Shown here one piece after another: positions 8,378 to 17,915 of a DNA stretch of 64,000 nucleotides (position 1 is its first letter; each line of letters opens with the position of its first letter). The notes beneath the pieces are model-generated. The model saw only the letters and a list, made by a program, of their open reading frames with translations. It was not told where the DNA came from and searched no databases. The position numbers were made by a program, and so were the translations under genes. Location of the stretch: positions 62,001 to 126,000 of the forward strand of contig NZ_CABVIX010000002.1 in the NCBI RefSeq assembly GCF_902498185.1. Direction: 5' to 3'. Source of the stretch: Pseudomonas fluorescens. GTDB taxonomy: Bacteria; Pseudomonadota; Gammaproteobacteria; Pseudomonadales; Pseudomonadaceae.

Positions 8378-8803
8378 CTAGGACACCAGGGTCGCGTCGA
8401 GCGTGATGGTGGCTTTGAGTACCTTCGACACCGGGCAGCCAGCCTTGGCCTTGTTCGCGATCTCGATGAATTGCGCCTCGCTGGCGCCTGGGACCTTGGC
8501 CTTGAGAATCAGGTGCACAGCCGTGATGGCAAAGCCGTCGGGCTGCTTGTCCAAGGTCACCTCGGCAATGGTGTCGATGCGATCAGGCGTAAGCCCAGAC
8601 TCGCCCAGGATCATCGACAGCGCCATGGAAAAGCAGCCAGCGTGTGCCGCACCGATCAGCTCTTCAGGATTGGTGCCTGGCGACCCTTCGAAACGGGTAT
8701 TGAAGCCATAGGGATTCTGCTTGAGCGCGCCGCTCTCGGTGGAAAGCAGGCCTTTGCCATCCTTTAGACCGCCTTGCCAGATAGCCGATGCTGTCTTTTT
8801 CAT
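8378..8803 (-). CDS. osmC: OsmC family peroxiredoxin
   Basis: Thiol peroxidase of 141 residues that reduces organic hydroperoxides in the cytoplasm, classically induced by osmotic and stationary-phase stress. The catalytic Cys57 lies in AAHAGCFSMAL and the resolving Cys123 in KAGCPVSKV, the OsmC/Ohr pair. Start MKKTASAIWQGGLKDGKG is typical of OsmC rather than Ohr. ATG 8803 has GGAGG directly upstream. It is divergent from the LLM oxidoreductase gene across about 155 bp. Confidence 0.93.
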   Translation of the reverse strand: MKKTASAIWQGGLKDGKGLLSTESGALKQNPYGFNTRFEGSPGTNPEELIGAAHAGCFSMALSMILGESGLTPDRIDTIAEVTLDKQPDGFAITAVHLILKAKVPGASEAQFIEIANKAKAGCPVSKVLKATITLDATLVS

Positions 8804-8959
8804 ATTGCCTCCGGGGTTATGAATGAATACATAAAATTCAGAGGACATGGCCTATGGCAAGTTCAGAGGAATCTGCCCCTTGCCATTGAATCCTCCAAAT
8901 GTGCCCATACAGAACCCTAAAGGCCGATGGCCGACCCACTTCCTGGAGGCTGTACGCCC

Positions 8960-9964
8960 ATGACAAATTTACGCGACCTGAAAATCTCGACCCTCGACCT
9001 GGTGCCCGTGCGCGACGACGCCGGGCCCGCCCAATCGCTGCGCAACTCCCTCGATCTGGCGCAGCATGCCGAGCGACTGGGCTACAACCGCTTCTGGGTA
9101 GCCGAGCATCACAACATGGACGGCATTGCGAGTTCCGCCACTTCGGTACTGCTGGGTTACCTCGCGGGCGGTACTTCGACCATCCGCGTGGGTGCTGGCG
9201 GCGTGATGCTGCCCAACCATGCGCCGCTGGTGATCGCCGAACAGTTCGGTACGCTGGCCAGCCTTTACCCCGGGCGCATTGACCTGGGGCTTGGCCGTGC
9301 CCCGGGATCCGACCAGATGACCGCCCGCGCCCTGCGCCGCGAACGCTCCGGCAGCGCCGATGACTTCCCGGACGACGTCGAAGAACTGGTGCGCTACCTA
9401 GGCCCGCGCACCCCGGACCAGCGCGTCATTGCCGTGCCGGGGCATGGCACCGAAGTGCCGATCTGGCTGCTTGGTTCAAGCCTGTTCAGCGCACAGCTGG
9501 CAGGCATGCGCGGCTTGCCCTATGCCTTCGCCTCGCACTTCGCGCCGCGCTACATGCACGAGGCGATTCGAATCTACCGCGACCATTTCCAGCCCTCGGC
9601 AGTGCTCGACAAGCCGTACGTGATGCTGGGTGTGCCCATGGTGGTCGCCGAAACCGACGAGCAGGCCAACTATCTGGCCACCTCGGTGTACCAGCGAATA
9701 CTCGCCCTGATCCGCGGACAAAGCCTGATGCAGCGGCCCCCAGTGGACAGCATGGACGGCCTGTGGCTGCCGCATGAGCGCGATGCGGTGAGCAGCTTCC
9801 TGGGCTTGGCGATGATCGGCAGCCCACAGAAAGTGCGGGCAAAGGTGGAAGTGTTGCTGGAGCAGACGGGGGCGGACGAGCTGATCTTTACGTGTGACCT
9901 GTATGAGCATGCGGACCGCGTGAAATCCTACGAGCTGCTGGCGCAGGCCCTGCGCCAGGAGTGA
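8960..9964 (+). CDS. LLM class flavin-dependent oxidoreductase (MsnO8-like)
   Basis: Cytosolic flavin-dependent monooxygenase-like protein of 334 residues with a luciferase-like TIM barrel. Family marks are LDLVPVRD near the N-terminus, the [18 protein letters not shown] strand-loop, the [13 protein letters not shown] flavin loop and [17 protein letters not shown]. This set is typical of the uncharacterised MsnO8/LuxAB-like subgroup found in many proteobacteria. The ATG at 8960 has GGAGG ten bases upstream. The substrate is unknown. Confidence 0.88.
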   Translation: MTNLRDLKISTLDLVPVRDDAGPAQSLRNSLDLAQHAERLGYNRFWVAEHHNMDGIASSATSVLLGYLAGGTSTIRVGAGGVMLPNHAPLVIAEQFGTLASLYPGRIDLGLGRAPGSDQMTARALRRERSGSADDFPDDVEELVRYLGPRTPDQRVIAVPGHGTEVPIWLLGSSLFSAQLAGMRGLPYAFASHFAPRYMHEAIRIYRDHFQPSAVLDKPYVMLGVPMVVAETDEQANYLATSVYQRILALIRGQSLMQRPPVDSMDGLWLPHERDAVSSFLGLAMIGSPQKVRAKVEVLLEQTGADELIFTCDLYEHADRVKSYELLAQALRQE

Positions 9965-9965
9965 C

Positions 9966-10012
9966 GGGTATGGGGCGGGCTTGCCAGGACACCGGTTCGC
10001 CCGCTCCAACAG
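9966..10012. repeat. REP-like element
   Basis: Between the LLM gene and the convergent DUF1161 gene: GGGCGGGCTTGCC ... CGCCCGCTCC plus CAACAGG, an imperfect inverted repeat with the GCGGGC / GCCCGCTCC ends seen in pseudomonad REP sequences. Confidence 0.55.
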
Positions 10013-10015
10013 GCC

Positions 10016-10237
10016 TCAGTCGCGCCGGTACACGATCTCCTTGCTCCCGGCCTCGCAACTACCGACCACTTTTCCGGCCGGAGTGCCCTGGTCGACGACT
10101 TCCAGGGTATACCCCTGCACGCCCTTGGCATCGAGCTTGCCGGCAATCTCTGCCTTGATCTCGTCGCAGGGCGTGCCAGCAGCCAGCACCGAACCTGCCA
10201 TCGTCATCAGGCCCAAGGCCAATATCATCTTTTTCAT
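10016..10237 (-). CDS. DUF1161 small periplasmic protein, copy 2
   Basis: Secreted 73-residue protein: signal MKKMILALGLMTMAGSVLAA, then a mature domain with Cys in TPCDEIKAEIAGKL and VVGSCEAGSKEIVYRR, the same plan as the copy at 8072-8305. The start at 10237 has AGGGA about nine bases upstream; an ATG at 10246 would add three residues. It is followed upstream on the same strand by the dodecin gene, 38 bp away, so the two may be co-transcribed. Function unknown. Confidence 0.78.
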   Translation of the reverse strand: MKKMILALGLMTMAGSVLAAGTPCDEIKAEIAGKLDAKGVQGYTLEVVDQGTPAGKVVGSCEAGSKEIVYRRD

Positions 10238-10274
10238 CGAACGCATTCCCTGTTCAGATTTCAGTCCGCTGGAA

Positions 10275-10490
10275 TCAGCTGTTGGCAATGCGGAAGCCCA
10301 CCTTCAGGGTCACCTGGAAGTGCGCAACCTGGTTGTTCTCGATATGGCCACGCGTCTCGACCACTTCAAACCACTCCAGTAACTTGATGCTCTTGCCGGC
10401 TTCGGCGATGGCGTTGCGGATAGCATCATCGATGCTGGTCGCCGAGGATCCAACCAGTTCGATCTGCTTGTAGGTGCGATGATCACTCAT
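10275..10490 (-). CDS. Dodecin family flavin-binding protein
   Basis: 71 residues, the usual dodecin size. Dodecins assemble as hollow dodecamers that store or buffer flavins such as FMN, riboflavin or lumichrome. Family features visible are YKQIELVGSSATSIDDAIRNAIAEA, the Trp in LLEWFEV that stacks on flavin, and the final strand HFQVTLKVGFRI. ATG 10490 is preceded by AGGAGAGTACCC. Confidence 0.93.
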   Translation of the reverse strand: MSDHRTYKQIELVGSSATSIDDAIRNAIAEAGKSIKLLEWFEVVETRGHIENNQVAHFQVTLKVGFRIANS

Positions 10491-10644
10491 GGGTACTCTC
10501 CTGATTTAGCGGTGGAATAGAGCCTAGCAGCGCAGGGCCGATTTACCTGCGAGCGACGCGCAGCGTACAAAGTTCGATTGCACTTTCCCGCCAACCCACA
10601 GTCGCATCCTTACACAGCCCATCCCACTGCGAAGGAGAGACACC

Positions 10645-10971
10645 ATGGCCCATAACCCGCTGCGCAAGACGTCGCTGGAAAGCATGGAAGCCGAGATCGT
10701 TAGCCTGCTCAAGACACTGGAGTCCATGAAGGGCGATGCCTCGGACGAGTCCACCAAATCTCTCAAGGCACTCAAGAGCAACGCCGAAAATGCTCTTCAG
10801 CATTCGCGCAGCCTGCTGACCGACGCCTATGCCGAGGTCAAGACCCGCACCAAGCAGACCGGCATCGCTACCCGCGATTATGCTCAGGACCATCCTTGGA
10901 CTACCGCCGGTGTAGCGGTCGGTGCACTAGGCCTGGTCGCTGCCTGGCTGCTGTGCAAGCGCAATCACTAA
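10645..10971 (+). CDS. DUF883 (ElaB/YqjD-like) membrane-anchored protein
   Basis: 108 residues: an amphipathic helical N-terminal part, then a C-terminal transmembrane helix ([17 protein letters not shown]) ending in the KRNH tail. The [17 protein letters not shown] segment is the DUF883 signature. E. coli relatives are inner-membrane tail-anchored proteins that bind ribosomes in stationary phase; the same role here is inference. AAGGAGA precedes the ATG. The 3' end overlaps the convergent trpI gene by 4 bases. Confidence 0.88.
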   Translation: MAHNPLRKTSLESMEAEIVSLLKTLESMKGDASDESTKSLKALKSNAENALQHSRSLLTDAYAEVKTRTKQTGIATRDYAQDHPWTTAGVAVGALGLVAAWLLCKRNH

Positions 10972-11864
10972 GCAGCCTGGCGCGCGAGTTCCGCGCGTAG
11001 CCACTGCGCCAGTTGCTCGGCGCGCCCATCCGCGGCGCGCCGAGGCACCCAGAGCGCCAGCGCTGCTGGCGTCGGGCTGAAGCCCCATGGGGCGGTCAAG
11101 CGTCCAGCTCGCAGGTCATCGGCAACCAGGGGTTGCGGCGCGATGGCTACCCCAAGGCCCGCTACGGCGGCTTCAAGCAAATAATACAAATGCTCGAAAT
11201 CCTGGCCGAACTTCAAGTCCGCCGGATCGAAGTCCTGCTCGCGTGCCCATGTCGGCCACGCCTGCGGCCGCGACGTGGTCTGCAGCAGGGCTTCATCGAG
11301 CAAGGCACTGGCGGGCGCGGCCTGCAGCCGGGCAAAGCCTGCGAAGTGCGGGCTGAGCACGGGCCCGATACGCTCCTCGGCCAGCACATGCACTCGCATG
11401 TCGGCCGGCCATGGCGGCTCGGCGAACACCAGCAAGGCATCGAGCCCAGGCCGGCGCGGATCGAGATCGCCTTCACCCGCCGACAGATGCAGCCGAAGCT
11501 GTGGAAGGTCAGCCTTGAGACGTCCCAGGCGAGGGATGAACCAGCGCGCCAGCAAGCTGCCCGAGCACCCCAGCACGAACGGCGCTTCGCTGCTGTCACG
11601 GCTCAGTTCGCCGCACACCTCGCGCAACCGCTCGAACGCCTCGCCTGTTGCATCGCGCAGGCGAGTACCGGCATCTGTGAGTTTCACGCCGCGCCCTTCC
11701 TTGACGAAGAGGCTGATCCCGAGATGCTCCTCCAGCACCTTGATCTGCCGGCTGATGGCGCCGTGAGTCACGTGCAAGTGTTCGGCCGCCTGGCTGACGC
11801 TGTTTAACCGGGCGGCGGCCTCGAAGGCTCGCAGGGCATTGAGGGGAGGAAGATCCTGGCGCAT
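10968..11864 (-). CDS. trpI: LysR-type activator of trpBA
   Basis: DNA-binding regulator of 298 residues with an N-terminal winged helix-turn-helix (residues about 5-65, [29 protein letters not shown]) and a substrate-binding effector domain. TrpI of P. putida and P. aeruginosa binds indoleglycerol phosphate and activates the divergent trpBA operon. The identification rests on divergence from trpB across 110 bp together with the LysR fold. ATG 11864 is preceded by a weak Shine-Dalgarno. Confidence 0.93.
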   Translation of the reverse strand: MRQDLPPLNALRAFEAAARLNSVSQAAEHLHVTHGAISRQIKVLEEHLGISLFVKEGRGVKLTDAGTRLRDATGEAFERLREVCGELSRDSSEAPFVLGCSGSLLARWFIPRLGRLKADLPQLRLHLSAGEGDLDPRRPGLDALLVFAEPPWPADMRVHVLAEERIGPVLSPHFAGFARLQAAPASALLDEALLQTTSRPQAWPTWAREQDFDPADLKFGQDFEHLYYLLEAAVAGLGVAIAPQPLVADDLRAGRLTAPWGFSPTPAALALWVPRRAADGRAEQLAQWLRAELARQAA

Positions 11865-11974
11865 GGGACTTGTGAGTTTTCCTGACAGGTTTACGCAATC
11901 TTATCGGTTTTCAGACGTGAGCGTCGTGGGTACAGTAAAGCCCATACCTTATCCGTCACGCCCTGGAGCGACCC
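11865..11974. promoter_or_regulatory. trpI-trpB divergent control region
   Basis: 110 bp between the two start codons. In P. putida TrpI binds two adjacent sites here and represses itself while activating trpBA. The segment holds a possible -10 TACAGT near 11933-11938 for trpB without a good -35, as expected for an activator-dependent promoter. Exact TrpI sites cannot be fixed by eye. Confidence 0.55.
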
Positions 11975-13192
11975 ATGACCCAGACCAACTTCCGCGCCGG
12001 CCCCGATGCCAATGGCCTGTTCGGCTCGTTCGGCGGCCGCTACGTCGCAGAGACCCTGATGCCATTGGTGCTCGACCTGGCCCGCGAATACGAAGCCGCC
12101 AAGGCCGATCCGCAATTCCTCGAAGAGTTGGCGTACTTCCAGCGCGACTACATCGGCCGCCCCAATCCGTTGTATTTCGCCGAACGCCTGACCGAACACT
12201 GCGGCGGCGCGAAGATCTTCTTCAAGCGCGAAGAGCTCAACCACACTGGCGCGCACAAGGTGAACAACTGCATCGGCCAGGTGTTGCTGGCCCGTCGCAT
12301 GGGCAAGAAACGCCTGATCGCCGAAACCGGCGCAGGCATGCATGGCGTGGCCACGGCCACCGTTGCCGCACGCTTCGGCCTGCCCTGCGTGATCTACATG
12401 GGCGCCACCGACATCGAGCGCCAGCAAGCCAACGTGTTCCGCATGAAGCTGCTGGGCGCCGAGATCGTCCCGGTGACTGCTGGCACCGGGACCCTCAAGG
12501 ACGCCATGAATGAGGCCCTTCGCGACTGGGTCACCAACGTCGAAGACACCTTCTACCTGATCGGCACCGTGGCGGGTCCCCACCCGTACCCTGCGATGGT
12601 GCGAGACTTCCAGTCGATCATCGGCAAGGAAACCCGCGCCCAGCTGCAGGAAAAGGAAGGCCGCCTGCCGGATAGCCTGATCGCCTGTGTCGGTGGCGGC
12701 TCCAACGCCATGGGCCTGTTCCATGAGTTCCTCGATGATGCCAGCGTGCAGATCGTCGGCGTCGAAGCCGGTGGCCATGGCGTGCACACCGACAAGCATG
12801 CCGCCAGTCTCAATGGCGGCGTGCCGGGCGTGCTGCACGGCAACCGCACCTATCTTCTGCAGGATGAAGACGGTCAGATCACCGACGCCCACTCCATCTC
12901 AGCCGGCCTGGACTACCCTGGCATCGGCCCTGAACATGCCCACCTCCACGAGGTGAAGCGTGTCGACTACGTCAGCATTACCGACGACGAGGCCCTGGAT
13001 GCCTTCCATGCCACTTGCCGTCTCGAAGGCATCATCCCGGCGCTGGAGACCTCTCATGCCCTGGCCGAGGCCATCAAGCGCGCGCCGACCCTGCCCAAGG
13101 ACCACCTGATGGTGGTGTGCCTGTCCGGGCGCGGCGACAAAGACATGCAAACCGTGATGAACCACATGGCCGCCCAGGAGAAACAGGCATGA
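11975..13192 (+). CDS. trpB: Tryptophan synthase beta chain
   Basis: PLP enzyme of 405 residues joining indole and serine to make tryptophan. The PLP lysine is Lys95 in [10 protein letters not shown], and the phosphate-binding loop is the later GGGSNAMG. The family N-terminal [16 protein letters not shown] is present. It overlaps trpA by 4 bases (ATGA), so the two subunits of the alpha2-beta2 complex are coupled. Expression is expected to depend on TrpI and indoleglycerol phosphate rather than attenuation. Confidence 0.98.
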   Translation: MTQTNFRAGPDANGLFGSFGGRYVAETLMPLVLDLAREYEAAKADPQFLEELAYFQRDYIGRPNPLYFAERLTEHCGGAKIFFKREELNHTGAHKVNNCIGQVLLARRMGKKRLIAETGAGMHGVATATVAARFGLPCVIYMGATDIERQQANVFRMKLLGAEIVPVTAGTGTLKDAMNEALRDWVTNVEDTFYLIGTVAGPHPYPAMVRDFQSIIGKETRAQLQEKEGRLPDSLIACVGGGSNAMGLFHEFLDDASVQIVGVEAGGHGVHTDKHAASLNGGVPGVLHGNRTYLLQDEDGQITDAHSISAGLDYPGIGPEHAHLHEVKRVDYVSITDDEALDAFHATCRLEGIIPALETSHALAEAIKRAPTLPKDHLMVVCLSGRGDKDMQTVMNHMAAQEKQA

Positions 13193-14001
13193 GCCGTCTC
13201 GAACAACGCTTCGCCGACCTGAAAGCCGAAGGCCGCTCCGCGCTGGTTACCTTCATCACTGCGGGCGATCCGGGCTATGACGCCTCGCTGGCTATCCTCA
13301 AGGGCCTGCCCGCAGCCGGCGCCGACGTGATCGAGTTGGGCATGCCGTTCACCGACCCGATGGCTGACGGCGTGGCCATCCAGCTGGCCACCCTGCGTGC
13401 GCTGGAAGCCGGGCAGACCCTGGCGAAAACCCTGCAGATGGTCCGCGAGTTTCGGGCAGACGACAAAGCCACCCCCATCGTGCTGATGGGTTACTACAAC
13501 CCGATCCACCGCTTCGGTGTGGATAACTTTGTGGCCCAAGCCAAGGAAGCGGGCGTCGATGGCCTGATCATCGTCGACCTGCCGCCAGAGCACGATGCCG
13601 AATTGGCCACTCCGGCCCAGGCCGCTGGCATCGACTTTATCCGCCTGACCACGCCGACCACCGATGACGCACGCCTGCCGCGGGTGCTCGAGCGAAGCTC
13701 CGGGTTCGTCTATTACGTGTCCGTTGCCGGTGTGACTGGCGCAGGCTCGGCGACCACCGAGCATGTCGGGGAAGCGATCGCCCGCCTTCGGCGCCATACC
13801 GATCTGCCGGTGAGTGTCGGCTTCGGTATCCGCACCCCGGAACAGGCCGCGGCGATTGCCCGGCTGGCCGATGGTGTAGTGGTAGGGTCGGCGCTGATCG
13901 ACAAGATCGCCCAGGCCAGGCATGCCGATCAGGCTGTCAGCGATGTACTTGCGCTGTGTTCGTCCCTCGCCGAAGGTGTGCGCGGCGCACGCAGAACCTG
14001 A
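13189..14001 (+). CDS. trpA: Tryptophan synthase alpha chain
   Basis: TIM-barrel enzyme of 270 residues that cleaves indole-3-glycerol phosphate to indole, which is channelled to TrpB. Catalytic Glu49 ([11 protein letters not shown]) and Asp60 (MADG) are both present. The start [16 protein letters not shown] is at the ATG overlapping the trpB stop; a longer upstream open frame is part of trpB. It is followed by a strong 12-bp hairpin. Confidence 0.98.
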   Translation: MSRLEQRFADLKAEGRSALVTFITAGDPGYDASLAILKGLPAAGADVIELGMPFTDPMADGVAIQLATLRALEAGQTLAKTLQMVREFRADDKATPIVLMGYYNPIHRFGVDNFVAQAKEAGVDGLIIVDLPPEHDAELATPAQAAGIDFIRLTTPTTDDARLPRVLERSSGFVYYVSVAGVTGAGSATTEHVGEAIARLRRHTDLPVSVGFGIRTPEQAAAIARLADGVVVGSALIDKIAQARHADQAVSDVLALCSSLAEGVRGARRT

Positions 14002-14009
14002 TTCAGCAC

Positions 14010-14042
14010 CGCGATCCGCTGTATGCCCCCCAGCGGATCGCG
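14010..14042. terminator. 12-bp perfect hairpin after trpA
   Basis: CGCGATCCGCTG (14010-14021) pairs perfectly with CAGCGGATCGCG (14031-14042) around a 9-base C-rich loop. It lies between convergent trpA and the DOPA-dioxygenase-like gene and so could end both transcripts. There is no T-run on either side, so the mechanism is not a simple intrinsic terminator. Confidence 0.6.
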
Positions 14043-14060
14043 TGCAACCGCAGGATGTGC

Positions 14061-14393
14061 TCAGCCGCCAAACAGCTCCAGCTTCAGTGGCCGCACGGCG
14101 CCCATCCAGATCGCATGATCCCGGTGATCCGCAAGCTCATCCCCGGTCAGCGGATGCAGAAACACCACCAACCCGCGCCGATACAGGGCCAGCCACGGCA
14201 AGACCACACCCACCACCTCCGGCCCGAAGGACAGTTGGCAGCTCCAGTCCGGATGCGGGCCGACCGGTTTCTGGTGCATGCGCCCCATGGTCACGGGAAA
14301 CAGCCGCGCCGCTTCCTCGCACAGCTCACGCGCCCGCTCGAGCGTGCCTGCGTCGTAGTAGACGTGGGCGTGGTACCCCTTGATCCTCTGCAC
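14061..14393 (-). CDS. DOPA 4,5-dioxygenase family protein
   Basis: 110 residues matching the small DOPA_dioxygen family (PF08883-like): YHAHVYY with His8 and His10, a GPHPDWSCQ segment and HPLTGDELADH with candidate metal-binding His residues. Plant and fungal relatives open the ring of DOPA; bacterial members have no settled role. The start is a GTG at 14393 (MQRIKGYHAHVYYDAGT) with AGGAG seven bases upstream. Confidence 0.8.
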   Translation of the reverse strand: MQRIKGYHAHVYYDAGTLERARELCEEAARLFPVTMGRMHQKPVGPHPDWSCQLSFGPEVVGVVLPWLALYRRGLVVFLHPLTGDELADHRDHAIWMGAVRPLKLELFGG

Positions 14394-14417
14394 AACTTCT
14401 CCTGATATGAATAAGCC

Positions 14418-15317
14418 CTAGCGACGCCGCTCTTCGGCCAGCCATTCGACAAAGCGCTGGATCAGCGCACCTCGACGCTTGCGTGGTGGCAAGACTACAT
14501 AATAGCCGCGCGCTGAGCGCAAGCTACCTTCCAAGGGCCGGCACAACAGGCCTTGCTCGACCAGGGCATCGACCAGATGAGCCCAGCCAATCGCTACGCC
14601 TTGCCCGGCAATCGCCGCCTGTATCAACAGGGTGTAGTTGTCGAAGCGCAGTTGCCCCGGCGCCGGTGGACTGGCCAGCCCCAGCTCGCGAAACACTCCA
14701 GCCCAGTCGAACCAGCGACTGGCCTGCTCGCCGCGCAGATGAAGCAACGGCATGCGTTGCAACCCTTCGCGGGACAAGACCTTGCCACTGATCAGCCGCG
14801 GGCTGCAGACCGGGAAGACTTCCTCGTCGAACAGCCACTGACTTTCACCCTGATGAAAGCGGCCGTCACCAAACAGCAGTGCCACGTCGATATCCGGACG
14901 CAGCATCGCCTGGCTCCGCTCACCCGTGACCAGGCTCACATCTACCTGTGGATTGGCCGCATGGAAGCGTTGCAGCCGCGGCATCAGCCAGAAAGCGGCA
15001 AACGCGAAGTCAGTGGCGACCTGCAGCACTTCGCGCTGATTATGACCACGCGCCTGGGCAATGCCATCGTCGATGGCCAGCAAGCCCTGATGAACCTGTT
15101 CGAACAGCAGCTGGCCCGCGTCGGTGAGTTGTATGCCACGGTAGATTCGGTCGAACAGCCGGGTCTCCAGTTGCGCTTCAAGCCGTTTGACCTGCTGGCT
15201 GATCGCCGGCTGCGTGGTACCCAGCTCAAGCGCAGCAGCTGTGAACCCGCGCAAGCGCGCTGCGGATTCAAATACCCGCAGGCTATCCAGCGACACCTGT
15301 CCAAGCTGCTCAAGCAT
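14418..15317 (-). CDS. LysR-type regulator, probable choline-sulfate utilisation regulator
   Basis: 299 residues: a winged helix-turn-helix at about 10-70 (RGFTAAALELGTTQPAISQQVKRLE) and a C-terminal effector domain. It is divergent from betC across 110 bp, the standard LysR arrangement, so it most likely controls the betC-choX-sulP operon in response to choline sulfate or a related ligand. The ligand is inferred from context. Repeats of GTTA-type half sites lie near 15363-15391. Confidence 0.85.
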   Translation of the reverse strand: MLEQLGQVSLDSLRVFESAARLRGFTAAALELGTTQPAISQQVKRLEAQLETRLFDRIYRGIQLTDAGQLLFEQVHQGLLAIDDGIAQARGHNQREVLQVATDFAFAAFWLMPRLQRFHAANPQVDVSLVTGERSQAMLRPDIDVALLFGDGRFHQGESQWLFDEEVFPVCSPRLISGKVLSREGLQRMPLLHLRGEQASRWFDWAGVFRELGLASPPAPGQLRFDNYTLLIQAAIAGQGVAIGWAHLVDALVEQGLLCRPLEGSLRSARGYYVVLPPRKRRGALIQRFVEWLAEERRR

Positions 15318-15427
15318 AAGCCTTGCTAATCCCAGTCATTGCCCGCCATGGGCTTTACCCATGTTAGCGCCAGCTGCATTCTCGTTAACAGATGAATTAC
15401 ATAATCCACGACGATGGAAGCAGCCTC

Positions 15428-16939
15428 ATGAAGCGCAAGAATATCCTGTTCATCATGGCCGACCAGATGGCCGCTCCCTTGCTGCCGATCTACGGCCCGT
15501 CGCCAGTCAAGATGCCCCACCTCAGCCGCCTGGCCGAGCAGGCCGTGGTATTCGATGCCGCGTATTGCAACAGCCCACTCTGCGCGCCGTCGCGCTTCAC
15601 GCTCGTCAGCGGCCAGTTACCCAGCCGCATCGGCGCCTACGACAACGCCGCCGACTTCCCAGGCGATGTACCTACCTATGCCCACTACCTGCGCCGCCTG
15701 GGCTACCGCACCGCGCTGTCAGGCAAGATGCACTTCTGCGGCCCGGACCAGTTGCACGGCTACGAGCAGCGGTTGACCAGCGACATCTATCCCGCCGACT
15801 ACGGCTGGGCCGTCAACTGGGACGCCCCGGATGAGCGGCCCAGCTGGTATCACAACATGTCCTCGGTACTCCAGGCCGGGCCCTGCGTGCGGACCAACCA
15901 GCTGGATTTCGACGAGGAAACGGTGTTCAAGGCCCGGCAGTACCTCTACGACCATGTGCGCGAGGCGGACGGCCGGCCGTTCTGCCTCACCGTGTCGATG
16001 ACCCACCCGCATGATCCCTACACCATCCCCAAGCGCTGGTGGGACCTGTACCAGGACGTCGACATCCCGATGCCGGTCTACCCGCTGGCCCAGCACGAGC
16101 AGGACCCCCACGCGCAACGCCTGCTCAAGGTCTACGACCTGTGGGACAAACCGCTGCCTGCGGAGAAGATCCGCGATGCCCGCCGCGCGTACTTCGGCGC
16201 CTGCAGCTATGTCGATGACAACATCGGCAAACTCCTGGAGGCACTGGATGAAACCGGCCTGGCGGACGACACCTTGATCGTGTTTTCCGGCGATCACGGG
16301 GACATGCTTGGCGAGCGGGGGCTCTGGTACAAGATGCACTGGTTCGAGATGTCGGCACGGGTACCGCTGCTGGTCCACGCGCCAGGACAGTTCGCGCCGG
16401 GCCGGGTTGGCGCGGCGGTATCGACCTGCGACCTGCTGCCAACGCTGGTGGAGCTTGCTGGCGGTAGCGTCGAGGCCAACCTGCCGCTCGATGGGCGCTC
16501 GTTGCTCGGCCACCTGCAGGGGGAGGGCGGTCATGATGAGGTGATTGGCGAATACATGGCGGAGGGGACGGTCGGTCCGCTGATGATGATCCGCCGAGGC
16601 GCCTACAAGTTCGTGTACAGCGAGGAAGACCCTTGGCTACTCTATGACCTGAGCCACGACCCGCACGAGCGGGAGAATCTCGCCAGCAGCCCCGATCACC
16701 AGGCGCTGCTGCAGGCATTTGCCGATGAAGCTCGCCAGCGCTGGGATATCCCCAGCCTGCGCGAGCAAGTCCTGGCCAGCCAACGCCGCCGCCGCCTGGT
16801 GGCCGAGGCCCTGTCCATCGGCGCGCTGAAGAGTTGGGACCACCAACCCAGGGTGGATGCCAGTCAACAGTACATGCGTAATCACATCGATCTCGACGAC
16901 CTCGAGCGCAAGGCCCGTTATCCACAGCCCGCCCCGTAA
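15428..16939 (+). CDS. betC: Choline-sulfatase
   Basis: Type I sulfatase of 503 residues that hydrolyses choline-O-sulfate to choline and sulfate, feeding glycine betaine synthesis and sulfur supply. The sulfatase signature CAPSR places the formylglycine-forming Cys at residue 52, and the metal-binding Asp12 lies in IMADQM. No signal peptide is seen, so it acts in the cytoplasm and its substrate must be imported. I chose the ATG at 15428 (MKRKNILFIMADQ) over an ATG at 15392, which has no Shine-Dalgarno. It heads a probable operon with the next two genes. Confidence 0.96.
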   Translation: MKRKNILFIMADQMAAPLLPIYGPSPVKMPHLSRLAEQAVVFDAAYCNSPLCAPSRFTLVSGQLPSRIGAYDNAADFPGDVPTYAHYLRRLGYRTALSGKMHFCGPDQLHGYEQRLTSDIYPADYGWAVNWDAPDERPSWYHNMSSVLQAGPCVRTNQLDFDEETVFKARQYLYDHVREADGRPFCLTVSMTHPHDPYTIPKRWWDLYQDVDIPMPVYPLAQHEQDPHAQRLLKVYDLWDKPLPAEKIRDARRAYFGACSYVDDNIGKLLEALDETGLADDTLIVFSGDHGDMLGERGLWYKMHWFEMSARVPLLVHAPGQFAPGRVGAAVSTCDLLPTLVELAGGSVEANLPLDGRSLLGHLQGEGGHDEVIGEYMAEGTVGPLMMIRRGAYKFVYSEEDPWLLYDLSHDPHERENLASSPDHQALLQAFADEARQRWDIPSLREQVLASQRRRRLVAEALSIGALKSWDHQPRVDASQQYMRNHIDLDDLERKARYPQPAP

Positions 16940-16957
16940 TTGAGCAGAGAGACCGCG

Positions 16958-17881
16958 ATGAAACACTTGTCCACAGCCGCGATTGCCCTAGTCCTGAGTC
17001 TGGCCAGTGCCTCGGCCAGCGCCGAAGACGCCAGCTGCAGCACAGTGAAGCTGGCCGACCCCGGCTGGAGCGACATCGCCTCCACCAACGCCGTCGCCCG
17101 CTTGCTGCTGGAAAGCCTGGGTTATCAGGTGAAAATCGACACCCTGGCCGTGCCGATCATCTATGGCGGTCTCAAGGACGGCAAGGTCGACGCTTTCCTC
17201 GGCAACTGGATGCCGGCCCACCAGGGATTCCACGACAAGTTCATCGCCACGGGTGACGTCAAGCAGTTGAGCCGTAACCTGGAGGGCACCGAATTCACGC
17301 TCGCGGTTCCGGATTACGTATGGAACGCCGGCGTGAAGTCATTCGCCGACCTGCACAAGCATGCCAGCGCGTTCGACCAGAAGATTTATGGTATCGGCTC
17401 CGGTGCCCCGGCCAATCTGTCGCTCAAGGAGATCATCGACAAGAATGAATTCGACCTGGGCAGCTGGAAACTGGTCGAATCCAGCGAACAGGCCATGCTC
17501 GCCCAGGTGCAGCGCGCCACTCAGAAAAAGCAGTTCATCACTTTTCTTGGCTGGACCCCGCACCCGATGAACGTAAAGCTGAAGATGCATTACCTTACCG
17601 GAGGGGAGAAGTGGTTTGGCAGCAAGGGCGAGGTGTTTACCCTGACGCGCGAGGGTTATCCACAGGCGTGCCCGAACGTCGCAAGATTGCTGGGTAATCT
17701 GAATTTCACACTGGACATGGAAAACGCCATCATGGCAGAGGTTGTGGATAAGAAAGTGAGCTTCGATGCTGCGGCCAAGGCATGGGTAAAGGCGCATCCC
17801 GAGCGGCTTGATGGATGGCTCGGCGGTGTCACCACCCGCGATGGAGCCGATGCCAAGGCAGCGGTATCCGCCACGTTATGA
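16958..17881 (+). CDS. choX: Choline-type ABC substrate-binding protein (ChoX/BetX-like)
   Basis: Periplasmic binding protein of 307 residues with signal peptide MKHLSTAAIALVLSLASASASA. The type II binding fold is of the OpuAC/ChoX family, with aromatic residues such as the Trp in NWMPAHQ, Tyr in DYVWN and Trp in GWTPHPM placed to form the cage for a quaternary ammonium group. No ABC permease or ATPase gene is adjacent, so it is an orphan binding protein that would use a transporter encoded elsewhere (CbcWV-type in pseudomonads). It starts 18 bases after betC, so choline or choline sulfate is the likely ligand. Confidence 0.88.
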   Translation: MKHLSTAAIALVLSLASASASAEDASCSTVKLADPGWSDIASTNAVARLLLESLGYQVKIDTLAVPIIYGGLKDGKVDAFLGNWMPAHQGFHDKFIATGDVKQLSRNLEGTEFTLAVPDYVWNAGVKSFADLHKHASAFDQKIYGIGSGAPANLSLKEIIDKNEFDLGSWKLVESSEQAMLAQVQRATQKKQFITFLGWTPHPMNVKLKMHYLTGGEKWFGSKGEVFTLTREGYPQACPNVARLLGNLNFTLDMENAIMAEVVDKKVSFDAAAKAWVKAHPERLDGWLGGVTTRDGADAKAAVSATL

Positions 17882-17915
17882 CTCGCAGCCTGCACCGGAC
17901 TTTTTTAGGCCGTCC

